From: CBDVBD01 sp965372135
GTDB lineage: Bacteria; Electryoneota; RPQS01; CBDVBD01
Assembly (NCBI GenBank): GCA_965372135.1
Contig: CBDVBD010000098.1
Location: 1-12,115 of the forward strand
Length of the DNA: 12,115 nucleotides
Reading direction: 5' to 3'
Positions 1-8,130 of the stretch are shown here, in pieces (within the stretch, counting starts at the first letter, position 1; each line of letters opens with the position of its first letter). Both the position numbers and the translations under genes were made by a program. A model generated the notes under the pieces. The model searched no databases, was not told the origin of the DNA, and was given only the letters and a program-made list of their open reading frames with translations.

Positions 1-63
1 AATTCTTGCCCATAGCGGAATCAGGTTGCGGGGCGAATACAAGCGCCCGCGCCGACTGATTCC

Positions 64-2454
64 ATGTGTACCTCGTACCGGTCTAAACGCCAATTAGAAT
101 TGGCACTTACCAAGTTCTTTGAGAATTTGGATCGGGATTATCTGGTGGCGGTCATCGGGCAGCGAAGTGATTTGGAACGGGTGTCACGGCAGATTGACAA
201 TTCCCAAGAAGTATTCAGCCGGATCGACACCTGGATTCCATTGAATACCTATTCCGCTCTCCCCAGTGAGGCGTTAAGCCTTCACTTGGAGAGCTTTTTT
301 TCTGCTGCAGGAGCGCAGAATAAGCAGCCCGTGATCTTAATGGAAGCCACCGGACATATCAATTGTTGGTGTCAGGATATCCCTCAGGGTGCGTTGATTT
401 CGGAGTGGGTGCGGTGGGCACAATGCTGCGAAGTGCCTTTGTTTGTGTTGTTCCATCATCCTCAAGTGCAGTTTTCAGAGGCGATATCACTTTTGCAACC
501 ATTTCCTTGGTTGATTATCAAAGGGGAATACTGGTTGAACCAGAATTACGTTCCCTGTTGTCCTTTGACTCCAGATCAGGACCGGCATTGTCAACGTTCG
601 ATATTGAAGAACATTGGTCGCATTTCCAAACATAGGGATGTAAACCAGGAAATGTTCAACCGGATCGCCCGGATGCTGCATTATTATTTCGGACCTACTC
701 GAGTGAAATCCGTTTCAATAATATTAGATGATTCGGACAGTTGTTTACAGCCATACCAGCATGATGAAGTCAATAAGGAATTATTTCCCTTGAACTTCAC
801 CGGGCATCCTTCTGCATCGATTGCAGTGTATTGGCTGGAAGGAAATTGTGCCAATTCAGATGATCTGCGTGTGATTAATGATACCATCGGCATTGTTTCT
901 CAACGGTACAATTCGTGGGTGGAGAGCATGCGGGTCCATCGGCTGAATAATATTGTCAACCAAGTGGCGCGTGCTTGTGAATGCCATATGTTGGGGATGC
1001 GAAGGGACGGACAGCTATCCTTGATGTTGGGGAGTTCCATGTTGGGAGATTCCGGAGACACAGTGATCAAGGCAATCCCGCATGGTTGGTTGCAGGATGT
1101 GTATGATACTTTCCTTGCCGGGGAACCGTTGTCCGGTCATGAATTGACAGTGATGCCTTCTGACGAACCGGATCCGGTAATTTTCTGGGCGGAAGGGCAT
1201 CCGGTGAGTGCCACTTTCGAGGGATTGGTTGGACTGATAATCTTACGCGATGTTACAAGGTGGAAGCGGTTTGAACGGGACTTGATGCAGCAGCAGAAAT
1301 TGGATACCGTGCGGCTGATGTCTGGTGGGATCACCCACGATCTAAACAATGTATTGTCGGCGATCATGGGGTATTCATCATATCTATCCATGCGCTTGTT
1401 GCCCGAAGATCCGCTTCGGGAAGATTTAGCTATGATCGAAAGATCCACCAGCAAAGCTGCGGATTTGGTTCAGCAATTATTGGGGTATTCACGCAAAACC
1501 AAAAAACCGACCGGGATGATCCTGCCAAATAATGTCTGTGAAGATGTGGCGCAGCTTATTAAACCTTCATTGAACGGTTCGAAGTACCTGCGCCTCGAAT
1601 TTGATCCCGAAGCCTTGCCCGTCATCGGCGACGCCAATCAGATCCAGCAGGCGATCATGAATCTGTGCCTCAATTCCAAAGATGCAATTAGTCCGGGCGG
1701 TTCCGTGACGGTAAAAACGGAAAACAAGGTAATTACTGGCGATGAGCCGGGATTTAAATCCTGTACCCCAGGTCTGTATACCGTCATTACAGTGTCGGAT
1801 GACGGAACCGGGATCCCCCGAAAGATTCGAAAAAAGATTTTCGAGCCCTTCTTTACTACCAAACCTTCGGGAAAAGGAACCGGCTTGGGCTTGACCATGG
1901 TAAAGATGATTGTGGAAAATCACGGGGGGAAATTGATAGTTCGCAGTCGGAAAAACAAGGGTACGAGCATATCGCTTGTCCTCCGTGCGATGGCAAAACC
2001 GGTAGAAGATGCGCCTCTCATTCAGCAAACACTTCCCCACGGGAAAGAGGGAGTATTGTTAGTGGATGATGAGCCGTCGATTGTGGATATGGGGGCGAAG
2101 ATCCTAAGTAATAAAGGGTACCGGGTCTTTACCGCATCGTCTATTTCGGAAGCGGAAAAAGTGATGTCTAAGAATTTGTATGACATTGATTTAGCTCTTG
2201 TAGATGTTGTCTTCCCGGAGAAGGATGGGTTTCAGTGCAGTTCCATATTGAAGGCAATGTCTCCCAATTTGAAAGTGGTGATGTTTTCCGGATATACCCA
2301 AAATGACGGGTCGATTCCCATTGCGGAAATATCGGATTATCCCTTCGTGCAAAAACCGTTTCGTGCCAGCGATTTACTGGATACGGTTCGAAAGACGTTG
2401 GATGATATTCCCACTTACCCCACCGCCGAAGATATCTTTCTTAATGGTTCGTAA
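64..2454 (+). CDS. Hybrid sensor histidine kinase with MEDS-like N-terminus and C-terminal receiver
   Basis: A soluble hybrid two-component kinase of 796 aa with no membrane segment or signal peptide, so it should sense a cytoplasmic cue. Residues about 8-165 resemble the MEDS (DcmR sensory) fold, including the closing pattern PFPWLIIKGEYW near 146-157. Residues about 195-295 may be GAF-like, and about 300-405 PAS-like. The kinase core has an H-box with GGITHDLNN (phospho-acceptor H425), an N-box (NLCLNSKDAI), a G1 box DDGTGIP, an F-box FEPFFTTK and a G2 box GKGTGLGL. The receiver starts near 663 with acidic D668/D669, phospho-acceptor D714, the switch residue in MFSGY and K764 in VQKPF. The ATG at 64 is the first start codon after an in-frame TAG at 13-15; no clear Shine-Dalgarno is seen. 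It converges on the HU gene. Kinase and receiver calls are firm; the MEDS call is inference. The output target is unknown. Confidence 0.9.
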   Translation: MCTSYRSKRQLELALTKFFENLDRDYLVAVIGQRSDLERVSRQIDNSQEVFSRIDTWIPLNTYSALPSEALSLHLESFFSAAGAQNKQPVILMEATGHINCWCQDIPQGALISEWVRWAQCCEVPLFVLFHHPQVQFSEAISLLQPFPWLIIKGEYWLNQNYVPCCPLTPDQDRHCQRSILKNIGRISKHRDVNQEMFNRIARMLHYYFGPTRVKSVSIILDDSDSCLQPYQHDEVNKELFPLNFTGHPSASIAVYWLEGNCANSDDLRVINDTIGIVSQRYNSWVESMRVHRLNNIVNQVARACECHMLGMRRDGQLSLMLGSSMLGDSGDTVIKAIPHGWLQDVYDTFLAGEPLSGHELTVMPSDEPDPVIFWAEGHPVSATFEGLVGLIILRDVTRWKRFERDLMQQQKLDTVRLMSGGITHDLNNVLSAIMGYSSYLSMRLLPEDPLREDLAMIERSTSKAADLVQQLLGYSRKTKKPTGMILPNNVCEDVAQLIKPSLNGSKYLRLEFDPEALPVIGDANQIQQAIMNLCLNSKDAISPGGSVTVKTENKVITGDEPGFKSCTPGLYTVITVSDDGTGIPRKIRKKIFEPFFTTKPSGKGTGLGLTMVKMIVENHGGKLIVRSRKNKGTSISLVLRAMAKPVEDAPLIQQTLPHGKEGVLLVDDEPSIVDMGAKILSNKGYRVFTASSISEAEKVMSKNLYDIDLALVDVVFPEKDGFQCSSILKAMSPNLKVVMFSGYTQNDGSIPIAEISDYPFVQKPFRASDLLDTVRKTLDDIPTYPTAEDIFLNGS

Positions 2455-2503
2455 TACGTATATGACTCGTTAGTGCCTTGTTGTTGATTCCAAACAATCC
2501 TCT

Positions 2504-2541
2504 AAAAAACAGCGGAAGCAAAATAATTGCTTCCGCTGTTT
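2504..2541 (-). terminator. Intrinsic terminator of the HU gene
   Basis: A perfect 14-bp stem (2507-2520 with 2528-2541) closes a 7-nt loop. On the reverse strand it is followed by a T-run (the A-run at 2504-2509 on the + strand). It lies about 50 nt past the HU stop codon. On the + strand the hairpin has no T tract, so it may stop the convergent kinase transcript only weakly. Confidence 0.88.
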
Positions 2542-2589
2542 GGTATTAAAGCTCTTCGTTTAGTTCCCGAATGATCGGAAACTCTGCTA

Positions 2590-2859
2590 TTACATTGCAT
2601 CCTTAAAAGCTTTACCCGGGGCGAACTTTGGTACCTTCTTGGCGGGAATGTTGATGGTTCTCCCGGTACGGGGGTTCCGACCGGTACGTGCTGAACGTAC
2701 CATTCTCGAGAAGGAACCGAAGCCGATCAGGGTCACTTTTTCGCCTTTGGAAACAGATTTCGTCACGGTGCTGGTAAATGCCTCCAACATCGATTCCGCT
2801 GTTTTCTTCGTGGTACCTGCGTTCTTTGCAATCTCGTTTACCAAGTCCACTTTGTTCAT
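2590..2859 (-). CDS. hup: HU-family DNA-binding protein
   Basis: An 89-aa histone-like protein of the HU/IHF family, which binds and bends DNA as a dimer in the nucleoid. It begins MNKVDLVNEIAKNAG and has the dimer core motif GFGSFSRM (46-53). The arm carries RTGRNPRTG with the conserved intercalating proline at P63, and the C-terminus is KVPKFAPGKAFKDAM; length and order are those of a full HU. The ATG at 2859 is fixed by a strong Shine-Dalgarno AAAGGAGG (2865-2872) 5 nt upstream. It is transcribed from its own promoter at 3042-3070 and ends at the terminator 2504-2541. It lies directly downstream of the thiamine operon on the same strand, but there is no functional link. HU and IHF subunits cannot be fully separated by eye; HU is the simplest call. 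Confidence 0.95.
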   Translation of the reverse strand: MNKVDLVNEIAKNAGTTKKTAESMLEAFTSTVTKSVSKGEKVTLIGFGSFSRMVRSARTGRNPRTGRTINIPAKKVPKFAPGKAFKDAM

Positions 2860-2872
2860 GTCATCCTCCTTT

Positions 2873-3035
2873 GAATGAGTCTAAAGGTTTGTGAATTAAA
2901 AAAACCGAAATATTGGTGTAGTGAACAACTTAAAAAAAATATTACACCTTATAATGGACTTTATAAAATACGTCTAAATATCAACCGCCGAAAACCCTTG
3001 ATATGTGCGGTTTTTCAAGGATTGATATCTGCGTT
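2873..3035 (-). other. Structured 5' leader of the HU mRNA (no gene)
   Basis: This AT-rich stretch between promoter and Shine-Dalgarno contains no convincing ORF. It holds overlapping inverted repeats: ATATCAA at 2978-2984 with TTGATAT at 3022-3028, and AACCGC at 2983-2988 with GCGGTT at 3007-3012. CCTTG/CAAGG arms around 2995-3020 compete with these. A further pair, GGTGTA at 2915-2920 with TACACC at 2943-2948, encloses a U-rich loop. Alternative pairings are possible, so a regulatory leader is conceivable, but no known riboswitch class is recognised. Confidence 0.45.
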
Positions 3036-3041
3036 TTTCGC

Positions 3042-3070
3042 ATTATAAGTAAAATTTTGCTTAATGTCAA
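3042..3070 (-). promoter_or_regulatory. Consensus sigma70 promoter of the HU gene
   Basis: Read on the reverse strand, a perfect -35 box TTGACA (3070-3065), a 17-nt spacer and a perfect -10 box TATAAT (3047-3042). Transcription would start near 3035, leaving a leader of about 175 nt before the HU start codon. Such an exact match suggests very strong expression, as expected for HU. Confidence 0.88.
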
Positions 3071-3114
3071 GGAAAAAATTGAGAAAATTACGATTTTTCC
3101 GCACTGATACTGTG

Positions 3115-3137
3115 TTTTCGGGGATTTTGCCCCAAAA
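3115..3137 (-). terminator. Candidate weak terminator after thiD
   Basis: GGGG/CCCC arms (3120-3123 and 3130-3133) enclose a 6-nt loop and are extended by a TTTT/AAAA pairing with one bulged base. It starts just past the thiD stop codon. No U-run follows directly on the reverse strand, although a second AT-rich inverted repeat lies at 3071-3100. It could separate the thiamine operon from the HU promoter, but incompletely. Confidence 0.35.
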
Positions 3138-3143
3138 AGGTGG

Positions 3144-3977
3144 TTATTTGGATATATTTGCCGGGGGGTTGTCGGAAAGGAATAAGTTTAAGGCAGGTAA
3201 TCTGTTCGGCAGTTTTAGGTGTTGTGCTATAGCTTGGGATACCAATTCCTTGGCTGTGCGGACGGCGTTAAGTACGGTCTCACCACGCACAAGATACGCT
3301 GCAACCGCTGCGGAAAACACACAACCGGTTCCGTGGATGTCAGGTCCTTGGAAGTCGTCCTCTAACCAATGTATATCACCGTTTTGGTCCAACAACAGGT
3401 CAACCGGTCGGTCGCGCCTGTGTCCACCAGTCAGGACAACCGCAGTGCTCCCCATTTCTTGCAAGCATTTAGCGGCAGCGACAGCATCGGTGTCTGATTC
3501 CACAGTGATACCGGTCAGCCGTTTAGCTTCCCCGTAGTTGGGAGTAATAATTGATGCGATGGGAATCAAATGGGCTTTCATGGCAGCTATACCGGCATCC
3601 GAAAGCAGTTCGTGACCACTGGAGGAGGTGATCACCGGATCCAATACCACATTTGGGACTGAACTCTCTGCCAGTATTTCCGATACTGCATTGACAATAT
3701 CCTCACAGATTAACATGCCGATTTTTACCGCTGCTGGTTGGATGTCCTCCATTAATGAACGGATTTGGTGGGTAACTACTTTAACAGGAATTGAGTGTAT
3801 GTGACGCACACCGGTGGAATTCTGCACGGTAACCGCCGTGATTGCGCTGGTTCCGTAAACCCCCAATGAGTGGAATACCTTTAAATCCGCTTGAATGCCA
3901 GCGCCACCGGAATTGTCCGAACCGGCGATGGTGAGTACAGCCAGAGTGGTTTTCGTATTGCGATTGTTGGTCGGCAT
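3144..3977 (-). CDS. thiD: Hydroxymethylpyrimidine / phosphomethylpyrimidine kinase
   Basis: A 277-aa kinase of the ribokinase fold that phosphorylates HMP and then HMP-P to HMP-PP, the pyrimidine substrate of ThiE. Visible motifs are the N-terminal TIAGSDNSGGAGIQADLK (16-33), with the substrate-binding GSD, then AVKIGML, VVLDPVITSSSGHELL, the TPN.GEA signature (TPNYGEA), VVLTGGH, and the anion-hole/catalytic motif HGTGC with C219 near the C-terminus. Length is typical of a stand-alone ThiD without a ThiE or ThiN fusion. It is the last gene of the thiamine operon, starting 17 nt after thiL. The ATG at 3977 has no obvious Shine-Dalgarno, so translation may depend on coupling to thiL. Family assignment is firm; bifunctionality is known for the family and not shown here. 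Confidence 0.95.
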   Translation of the reverse strand: MPTNNRNTKTTLAVLTIAGSDNSGGAGIQADLKVFHSLGVYGTSAITAVTVQNSTGVRHIHSIPVKVVTHQIRSLMEDIQPAAVKIGMLICEDIVNAVSEILAESSVPNVVLDPVITSSSGHELLSDAGIAAMKAHLIPIASIITPNYGEAKRLTGITVESDTDAVAAAKCLQEMGSTAVVLTGGHRRDRPVDLLLDQNGDIHWLEDDFQGPDIHGTGCVFSAAVAAYLVRGETVLNAVRTAKELVSQAIAQHLKLPNRLPALNLFLSDNPPANISK

Positions 3978-3994
3978 ATGAAAATAATTCGATA

Positions 3995-5005
3995 TTACTT
4001 TTGGCGAAAGTGGTCGAATCCTGACAAGAGTTCTATTGTAGATTCGCCGTCGCGGTGCTGATGTCTGATGCCGGGTTCTACCTCGATAATGCCGACTTCA
4101 CATAACGGGAACTGATAACGTTGCTCCCATTGTTGTCTTATTTCTTCGAAATTGTCATCGCGGATGGTGCACAACAAAACATAGTCTTCGCCCACGCTGA
4201 GACTCAATTTCCACGGATCCAAGCCGCGAAATTCCACATATTCCTGAAATGGTTCCGACAGCGGAATATTGCTCAAATTAATACTTGCGCCCATTTCGGA
4301 TCGTTCCAGGATGTGTCCTAAATCGGATGCTAAACCGTCGGAGATATCAATCATAGATGTGACAGCGCCGGAAGCTGCCAGCCACCTGCCCTCATCCAAG
4401 TGCGGTCTGGGCTGATTGTGGGCTTCAAGCAGCGAGGGGAAGTTTCGTTCCGATTCAGTGTCATTATCAAGGATAATCTGCAATCCGGCAGCTGAATCGC
4501 CCAGATACCCGGTTACTACCACATGATCCCGGGATGCTGCTCCTTTTCGGTACACCACTTCGGATACCGGTACTTCCCCGACCACCGTCACCGAAACGAC
4601 AATCGGACCCTGCGACCCGGTGGTGTCCCCGCCGGTTAAATTGACGTCCCATTCGGCAGCCAATTCTTTGAAGCCGCGGTAGAATTCGTCCCAGAATTCC
4701 ACATCCATGTCCTTTGGGATGCCCAACGACAGGAAGGCTTCTTTGGCGATGCCACCCATGGCGGCAATATCGCTTAAGTTGACTGCCAACGATTTCCAAC
4801 CCAACTGCCAAGGTGTGATTTTGTGTTTCAGGAAATGTACGTCCTCGACCAGGAGGTCTTTGGTGACCAGATAATGAGTTTGGCTGTCTTTTTCCAGGAC
4901 TGCGGTATCGTCCCCGATCCCCTGGATTAAACCTCCAGGTCGGATGATACCGTCTTTTGCGATCCGGTCGATGAAACCGAATTCTCCGATGTCCGATAGT
5001 TTCAC
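3995..5005 (-). CDS. thiL: Thiamine-monophosphate kinase
   Basis: A 336-aa kinase that converts thiamine phosphate to thiamine diphosphate with ATP, the last step of the pathway. It has the PurM/AIRS-like fold. Motifs include the Mg/ATP-binding GIGDDTAVL (29-37), LLVEDVHF, NLSDIAAMGG, NLTGGDTTGSQG, VTGYLGDSAAGL and DISDGLASDLGHIL. The start is GTG at 5005. It is preferred because the protein then begins MKLSDIGEFGFIDRI as in other ThiL proteins, and because GGGAGGG (5016-5022) precedes it by 10 nt. GTG overlaps the thiE stop as GTGA, so the two are translationally coupled. The family call is very secure. Confidence 0.96.
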   Translation of the reverse strand: MKLSDIGEFGFIDRIAKDGIIRPGGLIQGIGDDTAVLEKDSQTHYLVTKDLLVEDVHFLKHKITPWQLGWKSLAVNLSDIAAMGGIAKEAFLSLGIPKDMDVEFWDEFYRGFKELAAEWDVNLTGGDTTGSQGPIVVSVTVVGEVPVSEVVYRKGAASRDHVVVTGYLGDSAAGLQIILDNDTESERNFPSLLEAHNQPRPHLDEGRWLAASGAVTSMIDISDGLASDLGHILERSEMGASINLSNIPLSEPFQEYVEFRGLDPWKLSLSVGEDYVLLCTIRDDNFEEIRQQWEQRYQFPLCEVGIIEVEPGIRHQHRDGESTIELLSGFDHFRQK

Positions 5006-5664
5006 TGTCGTTTTACCCTCCCGATTTGTACTTGTTCCAAAATTTCCCGGGCAGCCTGTTCCGGGTCATCAGCAGCCACGATTGCCGACACCACCGCCAC
5101 GCCGTCGGCACCGTTGGCGATTACGTCAGTCGCGGTGTTTCGATTCATGCTGCCGATGCCAATCAACGGCAGGTCGGTGCGTTTTCGAATCTCACGGAGC
5201 CCTTCCAGCCCTAATCCGGTATCCAATTCCGGTTTGGTGGGTGTGGTGTAGATGGGACTGACTCCCAAGTAATCCGCATTGTAGTGCACCGCAGCTTCAA
5301 CCTCATCCCGATGTTCCACCGACATACCGATGATTCTTTGGTTGCCCAGGATTTCCCGTGCTACCCGAACTGGCATATCATTCTTACCCAGATGCACACC
5401 ATCTGCATCCAAAGCCTGCACCATATCCACCCGGTCGTTGATTAGGAACAACACTCCCTCTTCTCTTAGGAAGTTGCGTATGGCGAGTCCTTCTTCGTAA
5501 AACTGCCGTGTGTCGGCACTTTTCTCCCTCAATTGGACGACGGTAACCCCGCCACGAACTGCAGCTTTCACGATGTCCAGCGTACTGCGTCCCCGTGACA
5601 GATCGCGGTCGGTAACCAGATACAGGCTCCAATCGATATTTGAGGTTATCGTTCGCGGTTTCAT
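5002..5664 (-). CDS. thiE: Thiamine-phosphate synthase
   Basis: A 220-aa TIM-barrel enzyme that joins HMP-PP to thiazole phosphate (THZ-P) to give thiamine phosphate. Motifs in order are VQLREKSADTRQFYEE (pyrophosphate-contacting region), LINDRVDMVQALDADGVHLGKNDMP, GMSVEH (in place of the usual GxSTH), LGVSPIYTTPTK and GIGSMNRNTATDVIANGADGVAVVSAI. Length is typical. It starts 4 nt after thiM and overlaps thiL by 4 nt. There is no good Shine-Dalgarno before the ATG at 5664, which suggests translational coupling to thiM. Its two substrates would come from ThiD and from ThiM, both encoded in the same operon. Confidence 0.95.
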   Translation of the reverse strand: MKPRTITSNIDWSLYLVTDRDLSRGRSTLDIVKAAVRGGVTVVQLREKSADTRQFYEEGLAIRNFLREEGVLFLINDRVDMVQALDADGVHLGKNDMPVRVAREILGNQRIIGMSVEHRDEVEAAVHYNADYLGVSPIYTTPTKPELDTGLGLEGLREIRKRTDLPLIGIGSMNRNTATDVIANGADGVAVVSAIVAADDPEQAAREILEQVQIGRVKRQ

Positions 5665-5668
5665 ATAG

Positions 5669-6478
5669 TTAAGAGATGGTCTCGATTTTGGCGTGACGGG
5701 CTAAATCATCGGGGGTGATTGTGTACAGGGCGTCGAGCATGGCGATCCAGAAACTGCCCGGGGCTTCGGTGGTTTGTGCAGCCACTTCGCCGGCTAATCC
5801 GAATAATGCTAATGCTGTGGTGGTGGCGGTCACCGGGTCTTCATCGACTGCCAGGAAAGCGCCGATGGTGGTGGTGGCGGCACAACCGGTACCGGTAACG
5901 TACCCCATTAGCGCATGCCCGTTGGACACCCGGAATTCCCGTTTCCCTTCGGTGACCAAATCCACCGGTCCGGTAATCGCCAAAGTGCTTCCCAGTTCCG
6001 TTGCCAGGATATGGGCGGATTCGGCGGCATCGTCCACGCCGTGAATGGAATCCACACCCTTGGTTTTCGATCCGGCTTCTGCCAATGACAGCACTTCGGA
6101 AGCGTTGCCGCGGATCACCGTAGGACTGGCAGCATCGATCAACCGCCGAGCGGAATCCGTCCGTAACCGGCTGGCACCGGATCCCACCGGATCCAGGATT
6201 ATCGGAACACCTAAGGACTGTGCCTTCCGACCGGCGATTTCCATCGATTCTATCCAGTAGGGTGTCAAAGTGCCGATGTTCAGCACTAATGCTCCTGCAA
6301 TACTCACCAATTCCTCCACTTCCTCTGGTGCATGCGCCATAATGGGAGATGCCCCCATGGCGAGCAGTGAATTAGCGGTGGAGTTCATGACTACGAAATT
6401 GGTAATGCTATGAACCAGAGGTTTCTTTTCCCGTACCAGTTCCAGATTCTTAGCGGCACGTTGGTTGATTGATTCCAT
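5669..6478 (-). CDS. thiM: Hydroxyethylthiazole kinase
   Basis: A 269-aa ribokinase-fold enzyme that phosphorylates the salvaged thiazole alcohol (HET) to the ThiE substrate. Motifs are VHSITNFVVMNSTANSLLAMGASPIMAHAPEE near the N-terminus (HET pocket), ILDPVGSGAS, VIRGNASEV, ITGPVDLVTEG and the catalytic GTGC with Cys near residue 199. Length is usual for ThiM. The ATG at 6478 has a GAGGA Shine-Dalgarno (6484-6488) 5 nt upstream. It follows thiC by 23 nt and precedes thiE by 4 nt. Its presence without thiG, thiH, thiO, thiS or thiF in this cluster points to salvage as the local source of thiazole. Confidence 0.95.
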   Translation of the reverse strand: MESINQRAAKNLELVREKKPLVHSITNFVVMNSTANSLLAMGASPIMAHAPEEVEELVSIAGALVLNIGTLTPYWIESMEIAGRKAQSLGVPIILDPVGSGASRLRTDSARRLIDAASPTVIRGNASEVLSLAEAGSKTKGVDSIHGVDDAAESAHILATELGSTLAITGPVDLVTEGKREFRVSNGHALMGYVTGTGCAATTTIGAFLAVDEDPVTATTTALALFGLAGEVAAQTTEAPGSFWIAMLDALYTITPDDLARHAKIETIS

Positions 6479-6501
6479 TGAATTCCTCGTAATGTCAACC
6501 G

Positions 6502-7773
6502 TTATAATGTATTATGTAGATTTATCGAACATAATTTTCCACACATAGTACAGACTATTTGATCGTAGGCTTCGCTTTCGGCACGGCGTTGACGCGCCAG
6601 TTCCGGGTCGATGGCAAGCTTATACATGCCTTCCCAGTCCAATGCCTTCCTGCGTTTCGACATGTCCAAATCCCATTGTGTCGCGTTTCGAACGCCCTTG
6701 GCAATATCCCCGCTGTGAGCGGCAATTCTGGTGGCGATGACGCCGTCGCGTACATCCTGTACCGTAGGAAGCCTCAAGTGTTCCGCGGGGGTCACGTAAC
6801 ACAAGAAATCAGCACCAGCCGCCGCAGCAACGGCACCGCCGATAGCGCCGGTGATGTGGTCATATCCGGGAGCGACATCGGTGGTCAAGGGTCCCAGCAC
6901 ATAGAAGGGTGCATTGTCACACAACCGCTTCTCCATCAGCACGTTGGCTTCCACCTGGTTCAACGGCACATGTCCGGGACCTTCGATCATCACTTGAACA
7001 CCGGCGTCTCGAGCCCGCCGTGCCAATTCGCCCAGGATGGTTAATTCCTCCACCTGCGGTCGGTCGGTGGCATCAGCGATGGCGCCGGGACGTAAGCCAT
7101 CGCCTAAGCTCAGGGTCATGTCATACTTGAATGAGATTTCCAGTAGCCGGTCATAGTATTCATAGAGCGGGTTTTCCCGCCCGTGATGTTTCATCCAGGC
7201 TGCTAATATCGATCCACCGCGGCTGACGATTCCACCCACTCGGGGGCTCTGTTCCAACGCCGCTAACGATCTCTGCGTAACTCCGCAGTGTACCGTGATG
7301 AAATCCACACCCTGTTCGCCGTGCCTTTCGATTTCATCGAACAGTTGATCGGTTTCCAATTCGAATATATCTTTGTCCGCCTGCTGCAGTGTGGCTGCCA
7401 CCCCATAGATGGGTACCGTGCCGATCATCACGCACGATTCCGCGATGAGGATTTTGCGGATATGGTCCAGGTCTCCACCGGTGGACAAATCCATCACGCT
7501 GTCGGCGCCGTAAGCGATCGACACTTTCAACTTATCGACTTCCTCGTCCAAATCCATATGCTCTTGAGAGGTGCCGATATTGGCGTTCACTTTGGTTCGT
7601 AACCCGGCGCCGATCCCACGTGCGTCGAATTTCCGGTTGGTATTTATCGGTATCACAATGGTTCCGTTTGCCACTCCTTGCCGGATAAATTCCGGCTCTA
7701 ATCCTTCTCCCTCCGCCACCTGCCTCATAGCTTCGGTGACGATGCCCTCTTTGGCAAGACTTAACTGTGTCAT
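6502..7773 (-). CDS. thiC: Phosphomethylpyrimidine synthase (short form)
   Basis: A 423-aa radical-SAM enzyme that converts aminoimidazole ribotide (AIR) to HMP-P, the committed pyrimidine step. Characteristic segments are GTVPIYGVAATLQQ, EQGVDFITVHCGVTQRS, NPLYEYYDRLLEI, SLGDGLRPGAIADATDR, VMIEGPGHVPL, LGPLTTDVAPGYDHITGAIGG and YVTPAEHLRLP. The C-terminal cluster-binding cysteines are C408, C411 and C415 in CTMCGKLC. It lacks the N-terminal extension of the enterobacterial enzyme (about 630 aa). The open frame extends upstream to 7845, but I choose ATG 7773: it has AGGTGA (7778-7783) at 4 nt and gives the usual MTQLSLA start. The 24 extra codons would lie in the riboswitch expression platform. 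It is the first gene of the TPP-controlled operon. Confidence 0.96.
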   Translation of the reverse strand: MTQLSLAKEGIVTEAMRQVAEGEGLEPEFIRQGVANGTIVIPINTNRKFDARGIGAGLRTKVNANIGTSQEHMDLDEEVDKLKVSIAYGADSVMDLSTGGDLDHIRKILIAESCVMIGTVPIYGVAATLQQADKDIFELETDQLFDEIERHGEQGVDFITVHCGVTQRSLAALEQSPRVGGIVSRGGSILAAWMKHHGRENPLYEYYDRLLEISFKYDMTLSLGDGLRPGAIADATDRPQVEELTILGELARRARDAGVQVMIEGPGHVPLNQVEANVLMEKRLCDNAPFYVLGPLTTDVAPGYDHITGAIGGAVAAAAGADFLCYVTPAEHLRLPTVQDVRDGVIATRIAAHSGDIAKGVRNATQWDLDMSKRRKALDWEGMYKLAIDPELARQRRAESEAYDQIVCTMCGKLCSINLHNTL

Positions 7774-7794
7774 AATTTCACCTATCTGTTTAAC

Positions 7795-7823
7795 AAAAAA
7801 CCGCGAAGTAGGAAATTCGCGGT
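7795..7823 (-). terminator. Riboswitch-controlled terminator in the thiC leader
   Basis: On the reverse strand an 8-bp stem (7816-7823 with 7800-7807) ACCGCGAA/TTCGCGGT closes an 8-nt loop and runs into a T6 tract (7800-7795). It sits between the TPP aptamer and the thiC Shine-Dalgarno. The 3' arm TTCGCG can also pair with CGCGA or GCGAA next to the 3' strand of aptamer stem P1, which gives a plausible antiterminator. This indicates transcriptional attenuation by TPP; the pairing choice is inference. Confidence 0.85.
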
Positions 7824-7841
7824 CACAAACATCAAATTTTC

Positions 7842-7923
<82 letters not shown>

Positions 7924-7947
7924 AACTTGTGTGTTTTAGCTTGTAAT

Positions 7948-7976
7948 AATATACATCAAAATTACTTAAAAGTCAA
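7948..7976 (-). promoter_or_regulatory. Sigma70 promoter of the thiamine operon
   Basis: Reverse-strand -35 TTGACT (7976-7971), a 17-nt spacer and -10 TATATT (7953-7948). Transcription would start near 7941, about 18 nt before the TPP aptamer, which is the expected geometry. Confidence 0.8.
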
Positions 7977-8130
7977 GTTTTTATCGATGACAATATTTCG
8001 GCTTTAAGTACGCTGTAGTTGTCATTTCCTTATTCGTGCTTATAGATTATTACAATCACAGATATAAAATTAATACACTTAAAGATTCCCATTTGATCTC
8101 ATTCATAGAGCAAGAAGATTACAAAACTTC

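Noticed and set aside
1..63. Possible 3' end of an upstream gene (frame 3 stop TGA at 57-59, or frame 2 running to a stop near 95)
   Set aside because: Two frames are open and neither short peptide is recognisable, so no coding region can be supported.
2639..2878. Forward open frame opposite the HU gene
   Set aside because: It is the antisense shadow of a clear HU gene and has no start signal of its own.
2927..2955. Forward TATAAT at 2950-2955 as a promoter
   Set aside because: No acceptable -35 box at the right distance and no forward gene follows; it lies in the AT-rich HU leader.
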